Source of the DNA: Spirometra erinaceieuropaei | Taxonomy: Eukaryota > Platyhelminthes > Cestoda > Diphyllobothriidea > Diphyllobothriidae | Reading direction: 5' to 3' | DNA length: 64,000 nucleotides | Assembly: GCA_902702965.1 (NCBI GenBank) | Contig: CACRXP010000995.1 | Coordinates: 34,782 to 98,781 of the forward strand | Shown here: positions 45,790-58,784 of the stretch, piece by piece | Layout: each line of letters starts with the position of its first letter | How positions within the stretch are numbered: position 1 is the first letter of the stretch | Notes under the pieces: generated by a model | Told to the model about the DNA's origin: nothing | Databases searched by the model: none | Seen by the model: only the letters and a program-made list of their open reading frames with translations | Program-made: the position numbers and the translations under genes

Positions 45790-46320
45790 GGTGAAGATAA
45801 GAGCATGCACAGTCCCATCCTCGCACACATGGTTGATTCAGGACATCTTGTGGTTCCCAATGAATCCTTCCGTGTGATTTACAAGGTTTAACCTAACTAC
45901 CCTGAGCGACTGGGCCAGCACTTACTGGCAACAGCAGAGGCAACTGCTATCAGGCTACAGAGGCCGGTCCCGTGCACGCAGAAGAACCTCTCGCAAGCCC
46001 CGAGTCTACCGTGGGCCAGGATCGATTAACTGTATGCAGGTCTCCGCGCCCCCGCCCCCTCCCCCCCTTGTGACACGTCCCCACCTGACCCACAAGGTCA
46101 CTTACTGCCTACTCTCCCCCTCCCCTCTCTTTTTACGTACCTCTTTTGTGTGAAAAGACAAACCGTAATCGATTGTTTCCACCGACCCCAGGTCTCAGTT
46201 TTTACCTTGTTTCCGCATAAATGTACAGACCTAATGAGAATTCGTCGTAAGCATGGCGTATACTCGCCAAAGCACTTCTAGGTTTAAAAATTGTTTTTAT
46301 TGTCTGCTCCAAAAATTTAC
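45790..46320 (+). mobile_element. LINE 3' end copy (truncated)
   Basis: Starts near GATTCAGGACATCTTGTGGT, continues CCTTCCGTGTGATTTACAAG and CAGCACTTACTGGCAACAGC, and holds a C-rich stretch (CCCCCGCCCCCTCCCCCCC) not shared by the others. Reading frame VDSGHLVVPNESFRVIYKV is visible before a stop. Confidence 0.7.
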
Positions 46321-46399
46321 TGATGACTTGGAGTAAGTCGACTTAAACCAGTGTGTATAAGCGCAGACCGAACTTTGATCTATAAGCGCCTGGGTTGAT

Positions 46400-47370
46400 G
46401 CTCGTGAGGAACAGACTTATAACCGCGTAATATGCCCTAGTTGCGACGCAGTTTGTGGTACATGTTGGGGGCGACGGTACAGAGAAGTACCCCGTTTAAC
46501 TGTCAGTAGACTGTGAATTGTGTCATATGGGGGCATACATATACAGGCTGTTGCAGAAAGTGCACTGCCAACAACAATTAATTCCCAGGAAATTACACCT
46601 TAATTCAAAATCCGTTATTTTGTGAAATTAATTTTCTTTTCTTTAATTACTACTTTTATTTCCGTAATTGTTCTGTAGCGTGGATATGACTTGCCTTATA
46701 AATCCAGGTAATTTCTGTGTCGTCTTTCACTTTGTCAGCTAACCGTCTAGCGTGCGGCTTCACTCATATAACTCTCTTTACCATAAATCACGTATGGCAT
46801 GGTCCACAGTTTATTGACAGTTAAGTCGAGTCCTTATCTATACCGTTGTCGTATTGGGTTACAGGATACAATATTACAATATCTGCCAGAAATCAGACGG
46901 CAAAACTGGCTGACCCATCGGGGAGTTGTGTCATGCAGTGAGAAAATATCGGCGAAAAACGCAAGTCTGGACGTTTAGCTAGTATCTTTGCCGTTAGTAT
47001 TAATCCTGTAACCCAGATACATTCTACTAGCTGCCTGTCGGCATTTAATGAATATTACTCGGTGTTTTAGCAGATTTCAAATAATTCTCTTCGACCTCAC
47101 TTTGAAAAACTCGGTGACTCGGTGGGACTCGAAAAAATGAAAGCAAGGGAAGGCTTAAGTACAGTCACCGCTCTAAACATCTGTGCTACGAGGCCCCACC
47201 AGACGACGCGAGTTTAATTACATTTGGGTCGCATTTATCCCCCCCCTCCCCAACCTACTGCAACGTCCGGAATGCACCAAGTCTGATACAATAAGCTGAC
47301 TGCCCAAGCAGGCTTTCATAGTAATACATTTAGAATCCACGAAATGGCTACCAGGCTCACGTAATTAAGA
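46400..47370. other. Gene-free stretch
   Basis: AT-rich sequence with a decayed tRNA-SINE at 47095-47205 and nothing else I can name. Confidence 0.5.
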
Positions 47371-47374
47371 GATG

Positions 47375-47525
47375 CTTTGGTAGATTTCAAATAATTCACT
47401 TTGGTCCAACTGTAAAAAGTCCGGTGCCTCGGTGGGATTCGAGACTCAACCTTGTCATCGTGGGTTCGAATCCTATCGAGGCATCACATTTTTCACAGTT
47501 GGGTCAAAGTGGATTTTACGCGATT
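47375..47525. repeat. Two tRNA-SINE tails in inverted orientation
   Basis: CACTTTGGTCCAACTGTAAA and GGTGCCTCGGTGGGATTCGA on the left are mirrored by GGGTTCGAATCCTATCGAGG and CACAGTTGGGTCAAAGTG on the right, around an 18-base spacer. A further decayed copy on the minus strand is at 47095-47205. Confidence 0.7.
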
Positions 47526-47747
47526 ACTCCGGTGCGGTTGATGACATTCGGCCCAAGTATTCATACATTAAATTTCGATCTGCATCAATAGACCTTAGTT
47601 CATGCTGATGTACCCCAAACTAGCATTTACCTTCTGAGGAGACTAAAAAGCAACAATTTGACTCATTTGAAAAGCATTTGAATAATCAAAATACATGCCG
47701 GCGAGATAAGTGCTTATTTAAAACAATGCAAGCAATATGGTTAGGGT

Positions 47748-49186
47748 TGTCACAAACGTTTCTGCAGCATATGACGAACGTTGTACGATGAGATTGCACC
47801 TACAACGTCGACATGCATCCGCTCTTCCTCCAACTATGACGTCTCAAGAAGGTGAATGGAATATGGAACTGCAAGGATATAGGCCCTAGTTAGTCAACGA
47901 ATGGTTACCAATGACGTAGAGGTTCAATTAACATAATTGCTCTGGGTACTAGCTGTATTAGTTACGCGGCGTATATTGTGACGAGTAAGAGTATACACTT
48001 TACTTGAAATACCTTTCGCAACATTTCGCGACAGGCTCTCTGTTCCCTGTACCTTTTATGTAATCCCCTAACACATTTTCCTCATCGCTGTATTTCATGT
48101 GATCCTATGGTTTTGGACTTGACGCGGTAGTTGGGAGGAGAGATCAAGCATGGACCTTCAAATCTGTTGTCATCCAAACCCGTTTACCTGACACAAAAGA
48201 TGTTACTGTTTCTGGGTGGCACATGAACTGCGGCATTTACCATAAGACTCCAATTTTCTGGGTCGCGGTATGGAGCCCGAGATGATCCATGCCTCGGGGT
48301 TAGGCATGGCTGGCTGATGACGGCCAGTGAGCCAGAAACGAATGTGCCAGTCTGGCTCGTCTTTTTCGGCAGTGCCAATGTGACGCGCCGCTGTGCGGCC
48401 GTTGGTTGGGCTTGAAATTGAGAGCTCCAGGACAGAGCGCGACGAATAAGTTCCCTCACGAGATCGGCAATATCGTTAGATGTCACAAACGTTTCTGCAG
48501 CTTATGGCATAAGTTGTACGATGGGACGACACCTACTACGTCGACCTGCATCGGCTATTCCTCCAACTATGACGTCTCAAGATGGTGAATGGCAGATGGA
48601 ACTGCAATTATATAGGCCCTAGTTAGTCAACCAATGGTTACCAATGACGTAGAGGTTCAAATGACAAAATTGCTCTGGGTACTAGCTGTATTAGTTACGC
48701 GGCGTATACTGTGACGAGTAAGAGTATACACTTTACTTGAAATGCTTTTCGCAAACTAACGCCGACAGGTTGGCTGTTCCATGTACCTTTTATACAATCC
48801 CCTAACACCTTTTCCTCATCACTGTCTTACATGCGACATTATGATGTTGGATTGGACGCGGTAGTCGGGAGGAGGCATCAAGCGGGTCTTTCAAACCCGT
48901 TTAACTGACACAAAGAATGTAACTGTTTCTGGGTGGCACATAAACTACGGCATTTACCATAAGACTCCAATCCAATTGGTCGCGGAATGGAGCCCCCGAT
49001 GATCCATGCCTCGTGGTTAGGTGTGGCTGGCTGGTGACGGCCAATAAGCCAGAAACGACTGTGCCAGTCTGGCTCGTTTTTGTCGGCAGTGCCAATGTGA
49101 CGCGTCACTGTGCGGCTGTTGGTTGGGCTCGATATAGAGAGCCCCAGGACAGAGCGCGACGAGTAGGTTCCATACCGGGATCGGCG
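47748..49186. repeat. Tandem duplication, two units with 733-base period
   Basis: TGTCACAAACGTTTCTGCAG starts both units (47748 and 48481). They stay closely alike through ACGTCTCAAGAAGGTGAATG, CTCTGGGTACTAGCTGTATT, GTTACGCGGCGTATA and the SINE segment near each unit's end (48230-48475, 48945-49186). No protein frame is shared cleanly between units; the 100-codon frame in unit 1 is broken in unit 2. Confidence 0.85.
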
Positions 49187-49224
49187 CGTGGCCTTTTATC
49201 ATGGTTATGATGCACGACAGCAAA

Positions 49225-49370
49225 CAACAGGACAACGAGCCCGTGGCTCAGCTGTCAGGGCGTTGGATTTTTAATCAACTGGATGTGACTCCGTGCCTGC
49301 GGGATTGCATACCTCAGGGTCAGGTATGCCTAGCTGACGATGGCTTATAGGCCAGATTACTTAAACAATG
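49225..49370 (+). repeat. tRNA-derived SINE copy
   Basis: GAGCCCGTGGCTCAGCTGTC (A-box region) and a head of about 75 bases, then GTATGCCTAGCTGACGATGG and TTATAGGCCAGA, the shared SINE body. It lies immediately after the tandem duplication, whose units contain the body without this head. Confidence 0.6.
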
Positions 49371-51800
49371 TTCTTATATCCATTATCACGACGAATACTT
49401 CAAATATATTTCTATCACATCAAGATGCTGTCCTCCGAATGCGCCTCTCTTAGGCCTCCCGCAAAAAAGTACACTTTATAAACGAATATTTAAATGACAT
49501 GACTATTTCTCATTGATTTTTCATGTCCTTGTAAATTCAAGCCCACTGTATAAGTAAGACACGCCCAAAAGCAATTCCTCCTAAACTCATTTGGTAGCAG
49601 AGGATATATTCTTAAAATGTTATGCTCAAAGAAAGATTGTTTTTTACGGCACCGCATTAGCACATTTATTAATGCTGTTTATGAAATATGCAATCTGGTC
49701 CACATCCATTGCACAATATACCAAGTACGCACTATGCGATGTCACCCACTAAACATAAAATCGGCTCGTTGTGGCATATTGCGTTTGCGCATTTTTCATA
49801 AGTGACTATTCCGCTCTCTGGTAACAATGCGGGATGTAGTCTATTGCTGTTGTGAAAGCAAACCGTAAGTACTGCGAAAAATTCCCAAAATTGTCAGATA
49901 TTTTTGAAATCTCATCATTCCTCGGGGATTAGGTTTCTGGTATGCGAGCTCTTTTGAAAGGCGTAACAAAAAAAATTATAGCAAGGACGCAATAAATGCC
50001 TCAACATTTATTCGAATTTCAACTCTCTACCGCGCTCACCTTTTCCCCGTTTAGCTTCACTCATAAAACCGTATTACACGGCGACCTGGTTATTGCTTAG
50101 TGATGGGAATCGCATAGTGTGTCCATGCCCACAACCTAATGAGTACCGTATAGCATGTATTTCACAGCGCAAGAGAATAGGTGATATTCCTTGGATTAAT
50201 TGTATGTTGCATATAATTTTTAAACCACGATTGCAAGTGTAATGGCTGGCGATGAAGTGGAAAAGCTTTTAGAAACCGGACGATACGCCATTTTCAAGTA
50301 GAAAATTTATAGATAATGTAGTTTTCGACGAATTGAGTAAAAGGTACGGTATTTTGTGCATGTCTTCAGTACAATTTTACAAGCGCATCGAAGATCGGCG
50401 AAAAAAATTAACTACTCGAACGGCTTTTTTTCAGAGTGCAGTTTTTGCGAGGGTTGGAATGAAGTTTATTTAACGGCCAGTATTCTGCAGTGACTGAAAT
50501 ACCTTGGGATCATACTGCGGGCTAATTAGTACTACAAGCCCAATTAAGTAACATTTTATAACAAGAGTCATATGTGAAAATTTCGGTAAATATCTTATAA
50601 AAAATTAAATTTTGCTGCAAAAGAACTTTCCGTTGCAATTCAAAGTGAGTACAGACACCGCTGATCTTTATGGCATTCAGCAAAGCAGTCGCTTGCAAGT
50701 AGCCAAATAGAGAATTCGGCAAATCACCAAATTCAGCGATCCACGGGCGTGGCGACGCTTGTAAACATCCTCATTCGTCAATCAGAAAATCAAAGTCGAT
50801 ATTTCGATTGCAAGGGCGTATACCTTTAAATCGACCTGTTGAATGTCCACTTTGAACAAAACAAAAGCAGTTGACAACAGCAAGACGCTAGTTAGACGTG
50901 ATCGATTACAGATATGGAATTGAAAACAAACTGACGAAATGACTTAAAAGAGTTTATTCCTATCTCTCAAAAAGAGCAGTTTAGTTTAACAACAGGAACA
51001 AACTTCTCTGTCAAATATAAATTATGCAAGTTGAAAATGTCCTTGGGGTAGATTCTGGCACAAATTAATGGCAGAATATTGCGATCTTGTTCACGCGAGA
51101 TAAAGCCCATTCATTCGCAGAAAATATGCTAATTAATGAAATGTTAGCCGAAATTCTGCGATGAACTTCCGACTCGAAACGATTATTTAACTAGGGTTAT
51201 AATAATGATTACTACGCAGAATAGTCCGTAGATATGCTAATTACTTCGGCACGCCGCCTTTGCAAGAAGTTCTTTCCGACCGCCTGCAAGATATTCACCC
51301 TTTTAAAATAGCAAACTACTTATGCAGTATGAATCTTTCTTACTGAATTTTGATGTTCTTGTAAACTCAAATATATCTTTTATAAAAAGGGCCTAAGAAG
51401 ATTTAGTTTTTGCTCGTTTGGTATAAAATTACCTCGGTATTAAATTTTACACCTAGCAAAAACATGTAATTTGGTTTTGAAAGGTTTCTTATAATAAGAT
51501 TTTTAAATACCGTCAACTATCCGTTCGTTATACACGTGTTTCTGAATTTACTAATATTCATTGTAAATTTTATACTATTACTTAAAGACACTGTTAAATT
51601 GTATGAATCCCATATAATGATCTCTTATAAGCGTAGAGAAATTTACGGGTTTTCACTCATGGAAAATATACAACATGTAGTTTGAAAACCCTGGATGCAG
51701 AATTTATAACCTTTTTCAGATGTCACATTTCTCCGGAAAACCTAATTATAGACTTGGAATGAACCTTTCCGTATCTCGGGAAAAAAATTTATTCTACGTT
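49350..51800. mobile_element. One decayed foldback element plus a left half
   Basis: About 49350-50610 keeps internal landmarks and a right arm (TAGTACTACAAGCCCAATTA then GAAAATTTCGGTAAATATC) but no clean left end. From about 51135 a second left arm begins (AATGAAATGTTAGCCGAAAT, CGAAACGATTATTTAACTAG, GCCGCCTTTGCAAGAAG), fading near 51800. Confidence 0.5.
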
Positions 51801-52239
51801 CACTGCCCGATATTAGGTAGAAATTTTGATGAAACCTACTTTGTAGGTTGAATATATATTTGCCATTCTCCTAGTAGAGTCGAGGACGCCTAGTTCAAAG
51901 AACGACCGGAGTGTTCGGAGGCAAACTACCTCAGCCTTTTTTCCGTATTTAGTCTAGACTCGGGACCTCGAAGATTTGTCGAGCGCTGGTGTTTCCTTCA
52001 TCACATTTTCTTCTTTGAAATCACGGCTTTTCCTGTCTACTTCTTTACTGGATCTGCTTAAAATTCATTTCATTTAGGAAAACAAGAGCGAAAAATGTGC
52101 TCAAATATGCGGTCCTGTCGTCTTTTTGGGTAATGCACACACCGTATCCTCCCTCCAACACTGTGACCGTCAATTTATTCCTTAAAGTGTACTTAATGCA
52201 TCTGAAGAGTACTTCCAATTTACCCACGGTTTACCCATA

Positions 52240-55200
52240 ATTCATGTTTCCTAATCTCTTCACGACCTGTGGAAATTCAACCTTTTCTCTTGTTCCGCCC
52301 TCAGTGAAGTCCTGCGTAATTCACGAACTGTGCTGTTACTATGTACTTTCTCCAAAATGTGCTGTTTCTGTTCGATTAGGACGCATAACATAACCGATGG
52401 CTCCTTCTACAAGTTTAAAATCGAATGCCAGATCACCTTAGACTATGGCAACCGTGAAGAATCATGCTGAAGAGACCCGTGAATCAACAATTTTCGGGGG
52501 CGAAAGTTCTCTCGCCATTTCCGCTTAAGTCCTGTTTATTTCAGATCTCGCCTGTTTTAAAATCTTTGATTCATGAATTCAAAGATGCCTGATGCCTGCC
52601 GTACTGGGGAATCACTCTCATCCCTCAAACGTCTTTCGATTTTAATCCTAGGTAATTCTGCCCAAAAGCATGGTCCTCCGCGCTTCTGGAGCATACTGGA
52701 CAAGTTTGCTTAGACGCCATTATCCCCTTCTAATCCATTTTTGTTAACTTTTATAGTTTTCATGTAAGATCAGGCTTGGTATCATGGATGATATTGCCGT
52801 TTTTATAAAACTTACTCCGTGTACGTTGTACATAGCAATCGCAAGCAGCCGTTGCCGAACTTCCCTTTCCAATAAGGTGTGGTTTGGAAGAAGGTGAGCG
52901 TGGCGAATGTGACTCAATTCACCACGAAAACCTCGCAAAGGCCACGGTTCTCTGTGATTTCAGTGAGAAAACTGTATCGGAGCTCAAATTTATCAAACAC
53001 GTTAAAGTCTCAAATTGCGGAAGACTGAGCCGAGTCTTAACACGTTTTGCCGACAAGAAACACTTATGACCTCGTCGAACTGCTATGCAGGTTTTACAAA
53101 GACTTCCAACTCACGTTCTTCCCACTGGCTGAGAATCGGCGAGCATTTGAATTTAAGCCTCATTTAATTATGATCTCCATGCATTTGGGAGTTTTCGTAT
53201 CTGCACGTCTCACTCGTAATAAATCGATCTTTTTTCCAGTTTATTTATCTGAATTACAATGAGGGAGTCATATGTGCAGTAAGTTGGCGATATTTTGAAA
53301 GAACTATAAGCATGCGCAAATTCCGCACTGATTCACAGACGACTGTCCGTGGTGCTAACAGTTGAACTCTGTAGCTAATAGGTCGCATTTACCATCCTCC
53401 CCTGCTATAAATTTCACGTTTCCATCACCAACTGTTAAAACATTGAAGAAAAACCGCTGCTGCCGTTGCCGACTGGCATTTTACTATCTAGCGGAGAACA
53501 TGTTACTCAGTCAAGCAGGCGTCCGTTCAACAACCTGTCATTTGACTCTTAACAGAACTCACTATGCGGTATTACTTGTGTTAGCAAATTAGCATAGTTA
53601 AACCGAAGTGTTTCTTCTCCAGAAGCCATTGCTGAATCGTGACATCGATTCGCAGCTAATTACTCCCCCGTCCTTTTTATTCTTTTAAAATCATAATAAT
53701 CTTCATTTTGCAGTATTTTCACCAAACAACACTGATGCGAATTTACAAGATCCTGTTTTCATGCTTTCATGAACTGATAAATTTTACTGCCGTTATATGT
53801 TAGCTCCGTTTGTTGAATAGTCTCAAAATACAGCAAATGTGTTTGCATTTATACTCGATCTCTACCCGTGAAGGTGACTCAACCAGCTTTTATGACTTTC
53901 TTTCTAAAAGGGCTGTTGCATTCTATTGTGAGCATCTTTTTCTCCTATGCGGCTTTTTGCTGTGTCGCCCTGCAACCCCTTACACTTTTGGGCTTCGCAA
54001 CCCTGTTTAATTAGCATGCAACTAGCGTTCCTCTCAGTTACACTTTTATTACCTGCTTTAACGTTTTCATGTGTTATTAGGCCCTCAAAAAAATTCTCAA
54101 CTCCTAAATGCGCGTTGACAACCCGATCTCAGAGGAAAAAATTGGTTCACCACATTTACCCAAAAGATGTTTGTCCCTACAATTAATACCGTTCTCGTTT
54201 CTTCTAAAATACCCAATGTCTAATCGTGTTCCAGCTACCTTTTGAGGCATTTAAGTGCAGTTTTTGATGTGTTGGCTTTTTGGAATCGGGAGGACTTCTT
54301 CACCATTCCTCAAGTTTTAAATGCATCCTCTTCAAACGTAGCCTACGTGGCAGTTTAAGGTATGTTCAAGACCTGTTTATTAGTTGAACTTTCCCCTATC
54401 CTCTCATACCTTCTTTTACTTCGATTTCTGATGAAATTTGGAAAAGTTGTTATTGTCTCACAGGCCAACGTAGCCTTCTGACAAAGGTTGACGCTAATTA
54501 AGACGCAAAAAATGATGACTCTAGTCCCAATGCATCTTATTTTCTCTTAGATGGCGTGTCCTTTTGAAACTGTTGTGGTTAACCCTGATAAAATTTCATT
54601 CCTGTGTCTCAAGTTTTAAAGGCGTCAAGAGCAACTCGTCTATAAACAAAACTTGCGTTACAGTATTTCAACGATCGGCTTGTTCGTCAGAAGTTTTTTC
54701 CTTCTTCCCTCATGGAGAACTTTTAATCGCCAACTTAGACGCATAAAAGGGGGAATTTTATATTTACTCCCGATAACTCCAATGTTTTCTCAAGGGGCGT
54801 GTCGCTTTCATTGTTTGACTTCTGTCCTGTTTTTGGAGCTACAGTGGAGAATCATCCTCAAAAGATCAGATCATTTGCCAATGCAACTCCTTGCCGGAGT
54901 GTGTTGTAAATTCACCTACCGTGAAAGGGTTCAAGAGACAAATGTATACTTACCTGCTGAAAGGCAACCCGAACTGCCAAAGACTGATCAAACGGTTTTT
55001 TGGAATGGCTATATATATACTACTAACATGATTTCAATAGATCCTTTTTGTGCGCCAAACATAGCCTATATGGCAATTTTCACAGTCCGAATGCGGTGAA
55101 CAAAGTTTTTCGCAATTAGTTCGCCAATAACATGCCCCATTTCGCCTTTATGTTACCTTATTACATTTACGAATTCTCCTTACTAAAAGTGCAAGCAAAA

Positions 55201-55760
55201 GTTTGGCAATTTAACTATTTTCCCTCTAAAAGTAGTTTTCAGGGCTTCTGTCGTTTACTCCAAATATACTGACTGATACTGACTGAAATCTAATCTTTCG
55301 TCGGATGGCGTGTAACTGCCATTGTGTGACTTAGGTCCTGGCTTCAGCGCTACCATAGAGAATCATCTTCAAAAGATCTGCGGATAAACGCCTTCGGGGG
55401 CCGGATGGTCTCCCACCACTTCTCCCCAAGTCCTTTTCTTCTTAGATGCCGACAGTTTCAACACGCATTTTCAACGCGTCAGAGAAACCTGACGCCTGCC
55501 GTACCGTAGAAACACTTGTATGTCTCGAAAACGCATTATCTTGGTCGGAAGTCCTTCCGTCCAATGACATGTCTCTATGAACTTCTGAAGCTCACTGAAT
55601 GAGTTTCATTAGATTTCACTGTTTCAGTCCACTTCGATTTTTACGACCTTTTACGGTTTACATATATGATCAGGCGAAGTATATTGGATGCAACTGCTCT
55701 GGTGGTTCTCTCTGTCTAGAGAGAGCTTGATAAGGACTGCTGTGCTTACGCATTAGCATT
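52240..55760. repeat. Diverged repeat region with recurring blocks
   Basis: Similar blocks recur about 2.9 kb apart: GATGCCTGATGCCTGCCGTA (52586) against CTGACGCCTGCCGTACCGTA (55488), each followed by a TCTCATC/TGTCTCG stretch with CGT/CGC. About 0.5 kb apart, AGAATCATCCTCAAAAGATC (54849) against AGAATCATCTTCAAAAGATC (55361). Frames of 60-148 codons here are not conserved between units. Origin unknown. Confidence 0.45.
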
Positions 55761-55904
55761 TCCTAACAACGCCTCTGCCTTCAACACAGCCCCATGCCAT
55801 CTGATTTCTAACAGGACATCCAAATGAGACCTCTTATAGTGGAAATTATTTCGTAGCCGTATCCGCAGTAGACGAACACCAGCAAAACCCATAATTCCTA
55901 ACCC

Positions 55905-55982
55905 CTAACTCCTAACCACAACCTCTAACCACAACCCCTAACCCTGACCCTAACCCTAACCTTAACCATAACCCCTAACAGA
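55905..55982 (-). repeat. Interstitial telomere-like (CCCTAA) block
   Basis: About a dozen CCCTAA-type units (CTAACCACAACCCCTAACCC, TAACCCTAACCTTAACC), flanked by GCAAAACCCATAATT and AGATACGACTACG. Opposite orientation to the tract at 42 kb. Only slightly degenerate. Confidence 0.75.
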
Positions 55983-56984
55983 TACGACTACGAAATCAGC
56001 TCTTGCGGACTAAAATGGTCACACATTTTTCTGGTTTAGAGATTATTTTCTCTTCTGCGCTACATTTGTCCTGTATGACAACCGGAGGTTTGGTCTTCTT
56101 CCTAATAATTGCGGAGTCTTTTAAGGTTTCATATTATCCCAGCACATATTTTCACGTTACAGGTTTGATCTGAGATTGTCCAATGACCGCTCGTATGTTT
56201 AGTATGCTGATGGCATGATTGCTGACCACCCTTCTAAAAATCTGGTTCATCTACAGCTTCTAAACTATAAACCTTGGAGCATAACTGTGCATGATCGTTG
56301 AGGACTGGTCTTCTACTAAACGATCGAAAATCCGTCTTATGTGATCTTCAAATGCGACTTTCTCTCATTCTTAAAGCGCCATCTTACCGGTACCCCGATG
56401 TTACTTTACCCTCGGATCTCTTATACCCCTTTCATTCTGAAAGCTCTTTTTGCCAAATTTAGCAAACCTTTATCAAATTCATTGCTAACGTTCTTATTAC
56501 ACACCGCGCACCCTAATTTTGGAGATTCTTTTAAGACCTATATACGCCCTTTCATTTTTTATTATCCCTCTGTACTTTTTTCTGCTTAACTCGAAAAGTC
56601 ACGCTCATTTTATAACTTGTTCTCGATTGTTCACTTCTGTCGAGGTATTTCTTATTTTTTAGCCGATATCTTCATGCAATGGCATTTCCTTACGGTCAGG
56701 AAGTTTCCTCGCCAAATTCTAGATGATGCTGTCCATTTCTTTAACCACGAATTTATGACTACAAACTCTTTCCATCACACGAGCCGCGGCTTTTGGTATG
56801 TCTCTTGTGGTAGGCCGGCATACCAACGTCCGCTATTACCATTTTTAGTATGGTACCTTATGTGGAAAAAGACTAAGCTGTAGTCTGGCTACGTGCATGT
56901 CCGTCATATGTTCTCCCGTGTTTCCATTCACATTTGGCCCAATCTTGCGTTTGCCCTCCCCTTCGTCGACCTGCGTAAGGAGGG

Positions 56985-57470
56985 TTTACTATGCTGCTGG
57001 AAGGGCGACACACTGAGGTAATCTCCATGTGCCAGGCGTCAACGTTTTCCCAGAATTTCGGCCGTCTGGAAGGCGGGCGCGTTCATAGTGTCTGAGCAGT
57101 GTTCCAGTGTGCCCATTCTCTCCACTGAACGCATATGTTTGTTTGTCGGTCTCTCCAATGTAGTTAACTTTGCAATAGATGCACTGGACACGGTATATTA
57201 CGGGCATCGTCTGACCTCGTAAAAGGGGGGCTTAGGTCTAATCTTTAGGTGTCGAATGGTTGAGTCAGGCCTACGGGCGATGAGGGACTGCCGCGAACAG
57301 CGTATGACAGTGGTCGTTATGTCATCTGACTTTGGCTTGCCTGAAACTGCGTGATGCGTTCGATGAAGTTACGAGGGTATATATTGGCTACGAAGCGGCT
57401 GTGAAGGTTGCGGAGTTCTGTTCTTCGGTCGTCAGACCCGTAAATTAATGCCATATTAACATGTCAGTCA
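56985..57470 (-). mobile_element. Penelope-like element remnant (RT tail to GIY-YIG)
   Basis: On the minus strand: ELRNLHSRFVANIYPRNFIE (RT thumb, cf. ELQYLRRVFKANGYPRNFVD at 61.1 kb), then after a gap and frameshift VIYRVQCIYCKVNYIGETDK, the Y-I-G-x-T core of GIY-YIG with a CxxC pair. Frame breaks mark it as dead. Confidence 0.75.
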
Positions 57471-57635
57471 ACCGCCTATAAATAAGGTGTGACATGGTAA
57501 AATACTACCCTTCGACGATGGATGTTTGTCTGATTTTGAAAGGTCAGGAAAATTAATCCATGATACCTAGAATCGCCTCTTCAAATTTATGTCCGCACAC
57601 TGGCTTTGGCGATTCTAACAGTATATACACATATA

Positions 57636-58577
57636 CAGTGGGTGGGCTAACTCACGAAATGTCAACCGAAATTCCGAAATCGTTTTCGTTTCGAAAAGAC
57701 TAATAAAGTAGGGTTAAAAAAACTAGTCAGCCAGAAACATTATTCTATAAAATTTCAGTTGCCTCAGGATAACGGCTTTCGAAATAACTTCCTTCCGGCT
57801 GCATGCAGAACCTTTACTCGGTAAAAACGACTACCTATATAGCATGACTTTTTCTCTTTGATTTTCGATGCCTCTAAAAATCCAATTATATTCTGTGGAA
57901 AATATGCATAAAAATGTTCCTTTCATTGCTCATTCGGTAGAAAATTACGACTTATTTTAATTTTATAATGGAAGACTGGAAACAATTCGGTTTTAAAAAG
58001 TTTCAAATTGTGGGACTTTTAAATACCGTGAAGTGGCCGTCATGAATCGTCATGTCTCTGCATCTACCAATGTGGCTTGTATAAACCTTTTTTTACCGTA
58101 AAGAAATATTTGATTTTCCATACGCGGAAAATATACGGCTTGTAGTTTCCGAACCCTGAATACAAGTGTAACGGTAGAGCGGTTTCAAAATTATTCGGGA
58201 AGTGCAAAAGTTTTAAAACCGAATCATACGCTTTCCTTGAGTATAAAATAAGAATAAGACGTAATTCTATACCGAATGAGCAAAAGAATGAATATCGCTA
58301 CGCATTTTTTCCATGAAATATAATTGGACTTCTAGGGGCATCGAATATCAGTGAGAACAAGTCATGCTTAATATGTAGTCGTTTTTTACCGAGTGTAGTT
58401 TCTGTATGCAGCCGAAAGGAAGTTCTTAAGAAAGCCGGCATCCTGAGGTGACTGAATTATTTTACAAGTACGGTGACCAACGATTAGTTTTCCAACCTTG
58501 CTTAATTAATTTTTTATAAACGAAAACGCATTACGGAATTGTGGTTGACAGTTCATGAGTTAGCCCACGTACTGTTT
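57636..58577. mobile_element. Foldback element, best preserved copy
   Basis: Starts CAGTGGGTGGGCTAACTCAC and ends GTTAGCCCACGTACTGT, both extended by GAAATGTCAACCGAAATTCC and its complement. Long arms (CCGGCTGCATGCAGAACC against GTATGCAGCCGAAAGGAAG, and others) make most of the 0.94 kb a foldback. No coding frame. Lies in the gene-free part of the window, so the family is not restricted to the gene's introns. Confidence 0.8.
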
Positions 58578-58704
58578 ATATAGGCATGTTTAAATGTCGT
58601 CTGTTTTGCACACTAACTTCAAGTCGGAGGTCGGCTTAGAGAACCAAAGTCGAAAATTTGCAATTAAACTTGTTTTTCTTTTCCAAAGAACCTTTTTCTC
58701 ACGG

Positions 58705-58727
58705 ATATATATATATATATATATATT
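58705..58727. repeat. AT dinucleotide microsatellite
   Basis: About eleven perfect AT units. Confidence 0.95.
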
Positions 58728-58784
58728 ATGATGCAGTGGTGCTAACTGATCAAGTTACAGGAAAATCTTGTCCCGTTGTGCCTT

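Noticed and set aside
48299..48345. Hammerhead-like core (CTGATGA ... GCC A GAAAC) in the SINE body, also near 20140, 20240, 49030 and 59245
   Set aside because: The core letters and a GGC/GCC stem II are there, but the first stem II pair is a C-A mismatch in all copies, and no stem I fits around the only GTC candidate. The 60.26 kb motif, in contrast, folds completely.
54653..55099. 148-codon plus-strand open frame
   Set aside because: It lies in a diverged repeat region, has no recognisable domain, and its frame is not kept in the related blocks.
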